64,000 nt of DNA from Microcebus murinus (Eukaryota; Chordata; Mammalia; Primates; Cheirogaleidae), in NCBI RefSeq assembly GCF_040939455.1, contig NC_134117.1, forward strand, positions 67,416,501 through 67,480,500. Direction: 5' to 3'. This document shows, in pieces, positions 53,630 through 64,000 of the stretch (the first letter of the stretch is position 1; every line of letters starts with the position of its first letter). The position numbers and the translations under genes are program-made. The notes beneath the pieces are model-generated. The model saw only the letters and a program-made list of their open reading frames with translations. It made no database searches and was not told the origin of the DNA.

Positions 53630-53950
<321 letters not shown>

Positions 53951-54500
53951 AAGAAACTTCCATTCCCTTAATAAATATGGTAGTATTCCCTTGTTTTCCC
54001 AAGTCTATCTTGTCTGCAACTTTGTGATTAGTGTTGGCATGGTCTACCTTTTCCCATCCTGTTACTTTCACACTATTTGCATATTTGTATTGTATGTCTC
54101 TTGGTTATTCAGTTTGACAATCTAGATTGTCTTTGACTGGAGTGTTTACTGCACTTACATTAATTATAACTATTGGTATCTAAAGATTTAGTGGACATCA
54201 TTGGCTTATTTCCTGTGTTAGAGGTAAAGTTATTTTTTTATTTTATTTATATCTATTTGTTCTCCCTATTTGTTACTTTTCTTGTTGGTTTTTCTTACTG
54301 TTACTCCTTCCCTGCCACCTTCTGGTTAATTAAACAATTTCTCAGTGCTCCATTTTGATTCCTCCAGCAGTTCTAGCTGTATCTCTTTGCGTTATTTTTT
54401 ACTAGTTGCTCAAGGGATTATAATTGCACTTTTAACCTATGACAATTCTACTGAATATTAACGAATCTTGTAATAGTACAGTTCCATTTATCTATACCTT

Positions 54501-54759
54501 CTGTAAAATAATTCTAGATAGCAGACAGGTTCTTATAGATAACTAAAAACTAGGTAGTATACAGATGAGGTTTTGTATATATGCTCCTTAAGCCAGTACA
54601 TGACATTTGGAGTGTTCAGACTGCACACACACAAAGGTTAGAGAGAGGGGATTATTCAAATACTTTGTTCAAAGACATTATACATGAAGTTATTCACCTA
54701 CACACCCAATTATCAGAAGACCATTCACTGACAGTGAATTGTGCAAATCCTTTCTTTCT
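54501..54759. other. Short gene-less stretch
   Basis: A/T-rich single-copy-looking sequence; nothing recognised. Confidence 0.35.
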
Positions 54760-55054
54760 AGGCTGGGAGTGGTGGCTCATACCTGTAATCCTAGCACTCT
54801 GGGAGGCCAAGGAAGGATTGCTTGAGGTCAGAAGTTCGAGACCAGCCTAAGCAAGAGTGAGATCCCATGTCTACTAAAAATAGAAAAAATTAGCCTGGTG
54901 TGGCAGTTCAGGCTCTAGTCCCAGCTACTTGGGAGGCTGAAGTGGGGGATTGCTTGAGCCCAGGAGTTTGAGGTTGCTGTGAACTAGGCTGACACCACAG
55001 CACTCCAGCCTGGGTTATGGAGTGGGACTCTGGCTCAAAAAAAAAAAAAAAAAA
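54760..55054 (+). mobile_element. Alu SINE (older)
   Basis: Starts AGGCTGGGAGTGGTGGCTC and ends in an A18-type tail. Short linker. Likely target duplication AAATCCTTTCTT on both sides. Confidence 0.88.
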
Positions 55055-56089
55055 TCCTTTCTTCTAATGTTAAAACAAACAAAATTGAAGGATATTATTT
55101 GAATCATTTTAATGATTACTGAAGTTTGTTCAATTTTCCCCTGCTTTATTAGTCTTTACTAAGATACTAAGAAAACCAATTTTGGAAACAGCAATTTTAG
55201 AGTTGAAATAACCCAAACCTAATGAATGACCTCAGTGGTATGAAGCAGCATCACAGGTATCCCTAACAGTTACAGTATTCTACTCCACTGTCCAGAACAT
55301 TTTAAATTCCCCATAGAGTGAAAACAGTAAAATGATAAAAGCTACCATTTACCAGGCCGCCTTCACTAAGTTTAGAACATTGTCCTAATGCTTCATATAT
55401 ACTTATTTAAGCTTCACATAAGGTAGGTACTATGCCCATTTCTTAGTTGAGGAAACAAGTTAGTTCAAGAATTTGCTCAAAGTCAATAAACACGAATCAG
55501 AGATAGAAATCAAAATTTATGTGTAATTTAGGACTTCCTATATCCAAATCCTGCAGCCTTAAACCACTCTTATACACTGCCTGTACATGGGGAGAACAGA
55601 TGGGAACTCCCAGGAAACATTCCTCAATCTAGTTTTGCTGATTAAAAACAGAAAGGAAAGGTTGAGGAATCTATCTGTGGTAAAGGCAGGGGGCTTAAAG
55701 GGTGACAACTAAGAAGGCAACTGGAAAACTTAAAAAGCAGTTGTAAAACCTCAGAAGGAAAATAATCTTAAATCATATTCACAGGGGCAAAAAGACCTAA
55801 AGCAACACAGTAAGTACACCAAAGGCCTAACTGTACAACTATAACGATTAACTATCCCCAACTGACCTGAGTTGCAGGGTATTCACATTGATTATTATTA
55901 AAAATATGACCATATAATATTTTTTAAAAATTGGCTAAATGTTTATGCATATGTAGTCAGGTGGAAATTCACAAGTGACATAGTGTGTTTCCCATTAGTC
56001 ATGTTTCCCACTGGAGTTGACTGTATCAGGTTTGTGAGAGACTTCTTCCTCCAAAATCGGTCAATAGACTTACGTTAAAGACAACATGT
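55055..56089. other. Intergenic stretch downstream of WAPL, with a MIR
   Basis: A MIR on the minus strand spans about 55345-55580 (TACTATGCCCATTTCTTAGTTG then GAGGAAACAAG, and AATTTGCTCAAAGTCA). The rest holds nothing I recognise. Confidence 0.6.
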
Positions 56090-58366
56090 GTATTGAAAGT
56101 AGCAATTTTATTTGAGTTAAAATTATTTACAAAAACCCAAAGACATACTTCATGAAACTGGTACAAACTATTTTTTTCCTGCCGTTGGCTTTTGCTCCAA
56201 AGATCACAGCTGAGAAATACTGTATAAAATAAAAATAGGATTGGATTCAGAAAAGTACTCTACTATTCTAATTTCCAATTGGTAGTATTTACAGAAATAT
56301 TTACAAAGGAAAAAAAAAAAAGGTTACTTTAAAACTTTAGTTAATTTGCAAGTCAGCCTCAAGTACCCTAAAATGCAGAGTTCTCTGAGGGTTAAAAACA
56401 CACAAATGCACTACAGTTGGTGAGGTGGTATCTCCCCCACCGCCTCCCCCACCAAAATCTGCATCTCTATCAGTGCTTGACAATTAGTTATTAAGAAACA
56501 AAACAAAACAAAAAACTGTTAAACACTGAGGTAAATCAATTCCCAAATGATTACCAGTGTAACAGAAAAATGTAGTTCACCCTGATTGTTCTCATCCAAA
56601 TGTTTCATAATATTCTCACCATTTGCCGCAAGTCAGTTTTACGAAGTCTATTCCTTTTCCTAAAGCCAATGATTAATAAATATCAATGTACTTTAAAATA
56701 ATTAAAACATCTAACTAATTTTATGGGTTATCATTTACCGATTTGCTTTTAAAATAGTTTGCTAAGCTAACTTTTATACTCAGGGCAAATACAATCTTAA
56801 TCTTTCCCATGTTACACTGGTATACTATGTTCTTAAAAGGTGACGGGGTAGGGGTTGGGGTGGGTTGAAGGAAGAAGAAAACAATTTGCCTGGAATCAGT
56901 TACTTCCTTATAGATTTCCCAACAATCTGCATTATCAAAAATAGGAAGACAATAGAAGGCAGCCACTGCATTAAAAAACATTACAGCTGGCACTGATACA
57001 AGAGCCCCGATTTGTCACTTTATACAAGGAAATAACAAAGTCTAAATGGGTAAAAATTAGACTTTAAGCTATTTTCCCCAATACACACCAAACTAATATT
57101 TTTATGGCTTTAAGTTTTACAAATCCAATGAAGAAACATGATGTAACTACCTGAAAGGTATTTAAAAGTATTCATGAAACATCTCTCTAAAAAGCCTGTA
57201 TTCAGGCCCAATCAATAAAAAAGAAAAAAACTGTATAACCAGTGGTCTGAACAATAATAAAAGAAAAATTTGCAGTCATAAAATTAAATCTACAAAATGT
57301 TTTGTGTTCCATAACTGCTTTTTCAAACAACTGTTCTATGAACAAAGAATCTGAATGAAAAAAGGGTCTTCTCTAAACCAGCAATTTAAGGCTTTGCACT
57401 TATGCAATTGATCCTGTCATTCTATAGAAGAATATACATGTTATCTGGAAACATGAATTCCACATTGGTGTTTTAGCTTCCTTATATTTATTGTATTGAA
57501 CATTAGAAAATATATCTAGAGAATCCTCCCTCATAACTTAATGTTTCAAGAGCCTCCCTAGCATTAAGTGTAAACTACCCTGGGTTTATTTTGCTTACTC
57601 CTTTAACAGGGCACATCATCTTATATACTATTCCTTCGACTGTGATTTGTTTTCTTGTGTCTACAGCTATGACACATTATGGTATGATATTGAATATGGT
57701 TGTGGTCACAAAAGTGAAAAACAGTTCAATAACCCAAACCTAATTAAGAATAAAAAAATATACTATTAATCCCTTGTGTCTTTGGATTCCATCTAACTTT
57801 AAATATAGACAGTAGTTCAGGGAACAACAACCAAAAAATTCACAAAATTATTAAAAGCTTTATTTACGATTGGAATCATTCAACAAAAAAGCAAAAAGCA
57901 AATGAGCCTGAAAAAGGAACTAAGCTGTTGTCTAGAATGTCCTCAGAACATTCGATACCTCAGTAGCTAAGCTGCCTTTGCACCTGGCTGGCATGACAAC
58001 AGTGGCTCAACATACACAGCAGTTGCACTAACAGCAGCACAAATTTTCCCCCTAAATCTTGCCCAGAATAAAGCAAGAAAACAAGAGGAGGGTATAAACT
58101 CTGCCAAAGTAAATGTATTTAAATACTGCATGGAATTGTTAACAGCCTGAACCTTTTCCCTCATTTTTGATAGTTGCAGATTGATGTAGTAACTGTCATT
58201 TAGCAAATGCAGAATGCATGACGAAGAAATCAGGTGGTCTTAAAAATCCAAACACGAATGATACTGATGAATGTTCTTGGTATATCTTCAAGGACTTCTT
58301 TCATGACTTTTCTTTGTCTAAGGATAGCTCCAGCATTACCGAGCACCTGAAGCGAAGGTAAAGCAG
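56090..58366 (-). other. WAPL: WAPL 3' UTR
   Basis: About 2.3 kb from the WAPL stop codon to a poly(A) signal AATAAA on the minus strand (56107-56112). Cleavage is expected near 56090. A second AATAAA on the minus strand near 57855-57865 could give a short form. The region is free of recognisable Alu or L1 insertions, in contrast to everything around it, which fits a maintained UTR. The 60-90-codon ORFs on the minus strand inside it are not credible. Confidence 0.75.
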
Positions 58367-58432
58367 CTAGCAATGTTCCAAATATTCAATCACTCTAGAG
58401 ATAGATTTCTGGCCTGTTGTTCCAACAGCACA
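58367..58432 (-). CDS. WAPL: WAPL last coding exon (C-terminus)
   Basis: WAPL opens the cohesin ring and releases it from chromatin, together with PDS5, in the nucleus. After an acceptor CCCCTTCAG the exon reads [21 protein letters not shown] and then TAG at 58367-58369, which is the known end of the protein. The entry phase is 0. If the total length equals the human 1,190 residues, this is residues 1170-1190. The intron before it is only 364 bp (58433-58796). No break or odd residue is visible. Confidence 0.96.
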   Translation of the reverse strand, partial: CAVGTTGQKSISRVIEYLEHC

Positions 58433-58796
58433 CTGAAGGGGGGGTGAAACAGGGAAGGAAGTAACAGTTAATATTTAACAAACATTAAAAAGTATAAAAG
58501 CAAAATTTAACTCCTTTATATTTACTAAAATGAACGCCACAAATCAAAAGTACACTGATATTAAATAGTGGCTTCAATAATAAAGTGTTTTGCCATACCA
58601 TACAATAATTATTAATAATTTGAAGAACTAAAATTAAAATTAAAAGATAATCTCTTTTTGCTTCCACTCACTGTGGCCACAGCATTTTTACTACTGCATG
58701 TTTACATGTGGCCATAGCATTTGTACATAGCATGTTTTACATTGACAGTTACTCTTAAAATTTAAAACCACATATGCTACAATAAAAGCTACTTAC

Positions 58797-58892
58797 AGTA
58801 AGATTCATGAAGCTCAAAAATTTTTTGAGCATCTCTGTCATTATTGAAAAGTCTCCTTCTGGCAGATATTCCCGCACAGTGGTTACATTGAT
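58797..58892 (-). CDS. WAPL: WAPL penultimate coding exon
   Basis: A 96-bp, phase 0-0 exon flanked by acceptor TTTCCTCAG and donor GTAAGT. It encodes 32 residues beginning [18 protein letters not shown] and ending SFMNLT, part of the C-terminal helical WAPL domain. It joins in frame to the exons on either side. This is intact coding sequence and forms part of the same minus-strand gene as 62862-62950 and 58367-58432. Confidence 0.96.
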
Positions 58893-59223
58893 CTGAGGAA
58901 ACAAATCAAAGAAACATTGGTCAGTGAACAGAAGACATGAGATGGCACCCTGTGTTGTTGGTTCTAGAGCACACCCTGTTGCAAAACAAACTTCTACAAG
59001 GTTCTTGGAACACTTAGGTTATTCCCTTTCCACACTCACTCACTCTGCGTTAGCATCCATTCCCTACCCCAAGCCCACCCTCAGAAAGGAAAAAGGCACG
59101 GCTGGCAAAGTATACAAAGAAGCATTTGTGTGCATAATAACCTTTGTAAACTTCAAAAAAAAAGAAGCCTGAAATAATGCATGCTGCACTGGTGAGTGTG
59201 TGTCTGTGTGTTGGGGGTGGGTG

Positions 59224-59234
59224 AGTGAGAGAGA

Positions 59235-59265
<31 letters not shown>

Positions 59266-59274
59266 CGCGCGCGC
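59224..59274. repeat. (GA)n(GT)n(GC)n simple repeat
   Basis: GAGAGAGAG passes into a run of about 13 GT units and then GCGTGCGCGCGCGC. The alternating purine-pyrimidine part can adopt Z-DNA. Confidence 0.95.
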
Positions 59275-59910
59275 TGGGGGTGGGTGCTACAAAAGCGACT
59301 GGGAGAGGAGGGGAGGGTGTTACACTGAGAACATACTCATAGAGTTGCTCATGAAATAACACTTCTCATGCTCTATAAGTGAATTCAGCCAATTATGTAG
59401 GACAGGAATTAACTAGAAAGATCTCTGATAAAGACAATCTTGAACAATGCCAGCAGACAAGAGTTAAAGTGTTTCCCTTCATTATTAGCAAGAAACAGCC
59501 AAACTATTAATATATATAAAACAATCCATTATAAGGAAAATATTATATGACCTGCTTTAAAAACTGTCCTATTTCATTACATTAAAAAATGCTTTAACGG
59601 TTCAGGAAGAATAAAAAGAAAAGCTCCTCTAGTACGGTGCACCTATAATAAAGAGCACAAAACAATGCTGTCCCAAGTTTGAGGATGCAAAGTAATGGGC
59701 CAAAAAAAGCAGGGGGGGCCCGCTTCCAATTTGACTTTTGTTAGTGGAGATAAGGAAAAAGAAACTACGTATTACTCTTCAGTCATCTGCCATCAGCCTC
59801 TCTCTCCCTTTTTTTCTATTCCTTCCACCAGGACAGTCATGAAATTATAAAGCAAAATAAAGTGCTCCCATGATTTCGATGGAAGTCCCTCATTCCTCTT
59901 TTTTTTTTTT

Positions 59911-60217
<307 letters not shown>

Positions 60218-61678
60218 TAATCTAAATCAAACCCTTCTCTGTCAACACATTACAGAATGCAATACATACAATGGCTGAGGCAATAGAGAGGACAGTTATA
60301 GCATTTATTTTAAACAGCATAGCAGGTACAAAAAGAAAAGGCTTGATATAGTATGGACTATTTGAAAATTTAAAAAAATATGTAAGGGGTATTCTGGTTT
60401 GGAAATTGGGAAGCAGTCTTAAGTTTGCAATCCTGAAGCAGTAAACAAAGTCATCATTCCCTCAATGCTGGTGAGGAGTGATGTGATCAGCAAGTACTCT
60501 GAAGACAGATGGCCTTGGTGGCAGTGTGCAAGGCCCAGGAATGGAGAAAGGCAAGAGAACAGAAGAGTTGGAAGAAGACTGATCACTGCAATACACCAGA
60601 TGCAAAGTGGTAAGAAGTCATGGTGGACAACTGAAAATGAGACCAGATTCTCCTGGGCTTCCTAAGTATGCTGCCCTTGCCCACAAAGCAGCGCTTGCTA
60701 CATACAACCACCTGCTTTCTTGTCTATTTCTTCCACTGACACAATGCGCAGACCAATCTCCTTTACATTTTGTGGGATCAACTAGCTTTTTGAATTCACA
60801 ACAGTGCCCACAATTTAAGAACCTTCTCTCTTTCCAGATAAGATACAAACATAAATAGGACTTAACATAGAAAAGAGGGCCCAAGATAAATCACATGTTG
60901 TAATAACACAACTTCAAAAAACATTATGTAAGAAAGAACATGACTTAGTATGATTAAACCCAGCATGTGTAAAAAAGAATACCTAAAAAGATTTCAATTT
61001 AAATATTACATTATTTGAGGCCTGCCTCTTCCTTCTTCCTTTTTTGTTTTGTTTTTTGGGGGTTTTTTGGTTATGTTTCTCATTTGTTCTTAAAATCCTG
61101 ACATTGGAAATAAGGGGAAAGGCTGAACTGAAGAGGTTACAGGAAAGAGGGATAAAGCAGGGCTTCCAGAGCCATGACTCAAACCTTGGTCTTAATCCTG
61201 AAAGCTGTGGTGCCCAGAGGGGGTTCATGGAGCAGGCTGGTATGCATTTAGATTGAATTACAATGTAAGTATGGAAGAGATAGATTAAGACTGATTTGTA
61301 AAACTACACAGGACTTAGAAAAATAGACAACACAGAGAGCTAGATAGAGGAAATGTGATTGGGGAGATGGACTCAGGCACAAGATGCCTGCATGAGTTAC
61401 TCCTCCAGTGAAGCTATTCATGTAACATTAGTCTTTTTTTCCAATCCTCTAGCTTCAAAAAGAGAGATGGCTCTGACTTCCTACAAAGCCAACTCTCTTG
61501 CTACACTTTGTCTTGCCTCCTGAATGCTCAGGGAAGGAAGGAAGGAAGAAAAGAAACAACGAAAAGAAAGGGAAGAAGGGGAAAAAAAACTTCCTTTTAT
61601 TTAAAAATCTGGCTTTACCACACTGGACCTTCCACTTAAAAATATGCATGTGAACCCCATTTTAAAGGGAACACTCAC

Positions 61679-61889
61679 AATGATTCTGCCATTACCCCCT
61701 TTACAGACTGATTTACTCTTCATCTTTGTTTTTCCCATGGCAGCAGATGTCCCAATAGCCATAACCTTCCACTTTTGTGATGACTCAGTCAGATTATCTA
61801 GATACTCATATTTCTCATATGTAATGTGACCCAATGCTGGCTCAGACGAAAGAAAGTCTACTTGGTGAAGAGTGGGGTACAGTAAGGTC
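61679..61889 (-). other. Exon-like segment in WAPL intron (candidate poison exon)
   Basis: A 211-bp segment with a strong acceptor (TTTTTTCCCCCTAG) at its 5' side and a donor GTGAGT at its 3' side on the WAPL strand. In one frame it is open for 70 codons with complex protein-like text (ALGHITYEKYEYLDNLTESS, then KTKMKSKSVCKGG), and the ORF continues past both splice sites. That frame does not fit WAPL. Spliced between the phase-0 WAPL exons it would add 15 residues and then hit TGA at its 16th codon, upstream of further junctions, predicting nonsense-mediated decay. I do not recognise the encoded peptide. It could instead be a fragment of an old coding retrocopy. Confidence 0.45.
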
Positions 61890-62861
61890 CTAGGGGGAAA
61901 AAACTGTTGTCTTAAAAAGAAACATTGAGCAAGAGGCACCTATTAATGCTGGATATTATTTAACTTAATGAGCTATCTAGTTACAGTCAGCATAGGGTCA
62001 TGAGAACTAGCAGTGGATAAGACAACGTGTGGAGGGCAACAGTTTAAAGACAGAAATTATCTGAGTTCCTTGTGACCTTGTTGAGGCACTGAAATAACCC
62101 AAATTAGACTTTGCCATCTTGGTTAAGCCAGCTAAATACAGGTTTTATGCTATCTCTTCTTTTATTCCAACAAAAGGCATATGAACAGATTCCTCCATCA
62201 AATAACTTTTTCATTAGACTAGTGTTCTCCCAACTTTGGGAAGTACCTTTAAAAGTTCAACAAATAGCTAAAAGTTTTTAACATCATACACTATCTTAAT
62301 TTTTAATTTAATTTCAGGTATGTAAATTTTCCTTTTTCATTAAATGAGACTAGCTTGTTTTTGACATCTGCTTTGTATTAAACCTTAAACAGTATAACTC
62401 CGACAGACACATCAGTTCTTAAAAAAGCCATAAGGATCAACACATTACTTTTAAAACATGAAAATCAATTTATTTCACTCCAAACCTCAATTAGTAAAGC
62501 CTATATTGGAAAGGGAATAAACTTGTCTAGAATATATAATAAAAAAAAAAATGCTAGATAAGTTTATTCCCTTTCTAACATAAAATCTACTAAGAAAGGT
62601 TTCTACTTAAAACTAAAGAAAACTATTGGAAATATTAAGGCATTTTCTTGCCATTTTTCTTCCACAGGAAAATAATTTAAAAATTGTTTAAACAACCCTA
62701 TAGCCAACCAATAGTCTTTCTGGAATAATGTGGACATGAATGGGGAAAAATTAAAGAAACAAATAAGTGAAATGGGTTGGTATGAAAGTGTTCCACTGGA
62801 ATTTTTTTAAGAAAAGATTTTAAAGATAAAAAGATAAAACATTAATGAACTATTTACTCAC

Positions 62862-62950
62862 TGGACTTTCCTGGCAGAGACACCCGAGAAGTAGTGCTGT
62901 GTAGGAGGCCACGATGCAATCCTCCATGTGTTTGCCAGCATGCTGAAGGG
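62862..62950 (-). CDS. WAPL: WAPL coding exon (third from last)
   Basis: Acceptor CATTTTCAG and donor GTGAGT enclose 89 bp. The first two bases finish an Ala codon, then [16 protein letters not shown] and so on to CLCQESP, 29 residues of the C-terminal WAPL domain. If length equals the human protein, this is about residues 1109-1137. The upstream exon lies beyond the window. The intron on that side contains an L1 fragment in antisense orientation. Confidence 0.96.
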
Positions 62951-63054
62951 CTGAAAATGTTAAAGAATTATATCAGTATATCCATTAATAACCACCTCGC
63001 AAAATCAACTATTTCTATTAGTTATCTTTCCTTCAAAACTACTAAACATCAACA

Positions 63055-64000
63055 AATGGTTCTAAGACAACTAGATAGTCATAAATTAACAAAAATTAGC
63101 TCAAAATGGAGTAGGGACCCAAATATAATGGCTAAAAACCATAAACCTTTTGTGTTACAAAGGACACCATTAACAAGGTGAAAAGATAACCCACTGAATG
63201 GGAGAATATATTTGCAAATCATGTATCTGGTAAGGATCAATAACCTATAATGTATAAAGAATTCTTATAACTCAACAAAAAGACAACCCAATTAAAAACT
63301 GGGAAAAGGAACTGAATAGACATTTCTTCAAAGATGATATACAAATGGCCAATGAACACATGAAAAGATGTTCAATATCACTAGTAACAGAGAACTACAA
63401 ATCAAACCACAACATATCATCTCACACTCGCTGGATGACCTAAGACAAATAATGGAACCCTCACCCACTGCTGATGGGAATGTAAAATAGTGCAGCCACA
63501 ATGGAAAACAGCCTGGTTTTTTAAAAAATGTTAAATATAGAGTTAATATATATTGCAACAATTGCAACTCCTAGGTATATATCCAAAAGGAATGTAAATA
63601 TGTCTACAAAAAATGTACAAAATTGTTCACAGTGGCATTATTCATAAAAGCTAAAAAGTAGAAACAACCCAAATGCCTATCAATGGACAAAACGATAAAC
63701 AAAATATGGTACAATAATACTATGGAATATTATTTGGCTATAATAAGGAATGCAATACTAACATATGGTATGTCACTGATAAATTCTTAAACACATTCTG
63801 CTGTATGAAAGAAGCCAGTCACAAAAGGCCACATACATTATATTACTCCTTTTATATGAAATGTCCAGAATAGGCAAACTCATAGAATCAGAAAGTGGAT
63901 TAGTGATTTGCTAGTGGCTGGGGGAGGAGAAAATGGGCGTCATGGCTGTACAGTCTCACGAATTTACTAAAAACTACTGGACTATTCACTTTAAAAAGGT
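63055..64000 (+). repeat. LINE-1 fragment in WAPL intron
   Basis: Plus-strand L1 ORF2 3' text: AGGACACCATTAACAAGGTG at 63160, CAACCCAATTAAAAACTGGG at 63284, GATGATATACAAATGGCC at 63333 and CACTGCTGATGGGAATG at 63466, running to the window end. It is antisense to WAPL and has many stops. Confidence 0.88.

Noticed and set aside
59153..59362. 69-codon minus-strand ORF rich in Thr/His
   Set aside because: It is the translation of the GT/GC simple repeat.

Overview
The window is nuclear DNA of a primate, most likely a strepsirrhine (lemur or loris). It is dominated by LINE-1 copies and by dimeric Alu elements. Most younger Alus carry an extra A/T-rich piece in the linker between the monomers (for example near 5404-5440 and 48640-48672), which I associate with strepsirrhine rather than human Alus. 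Three copies of a roughly 350-bp DNA transposon bounded by TTAA also point away from the human lineage. No bacterial-type operon, CRISPR array, tRNA or rRNA gene was seen.

The one clear protein-coding gene is the 3' end of WAPL (cohesin release factor) on the minus strand. Its last three coding exons are at 62862-62950, 58797-58892 and 58367-58432. They give the final 82 residues in frame, followed by a 3' UTR of about 2.3 kb ending near 56090. The rest of WAPL lies beyond position 64000. In human the next gene downstream of WAPL is GRID1 (from memory), so positions 1-56000 probably correspond to the GRID1-WAPL intergenic region. I found no GRID1 exon.

Layout: 1-3774, 5' half of an L1 (-), cut by the window edge. 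4180-5750, an unusually GC-rich LINE-2 with an Alu inside. 5730-6570, a CpG island with a CTCF-like motif, followed by a 137-codon ORF of unknown identity. 7000-16080, MIR, Alu and old L1 material. 16076-16700, an unidentified CpG-containing segment. 16715-18490, an HNRNPA1 processed pseudogene (-). 20560-22260, a large CpG island with no recognised gene. 24113-26825, a TTAA transposon, MLT1-type LTRs and an old L1. 26961-33748, a near-full-length L1 (+) inserted into an older L1. 34350-40150, Alus, LTR pieces and a second TTAA transposon. 40495-47108, a near-full-length L1 (-). 47110-54500, old L1 (-) riddled with Alus, a third TTAA transposon and an RPL21 pseudogene fragment. 56090-64000, WAPL.

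All three L1 copies have broken ORFs. The observations I rate highest are a 211-bp exon-like ORF with strong splice sites inside a WAPL intron, which would be a premature-stop exon if included, and the three TTAA-flanked transposons within 24 kb. Also notable are two small polyadenylated retro-insertions inside L1s, and two CpG islands without an assigned gene. I see no convincing wholly new biological system.
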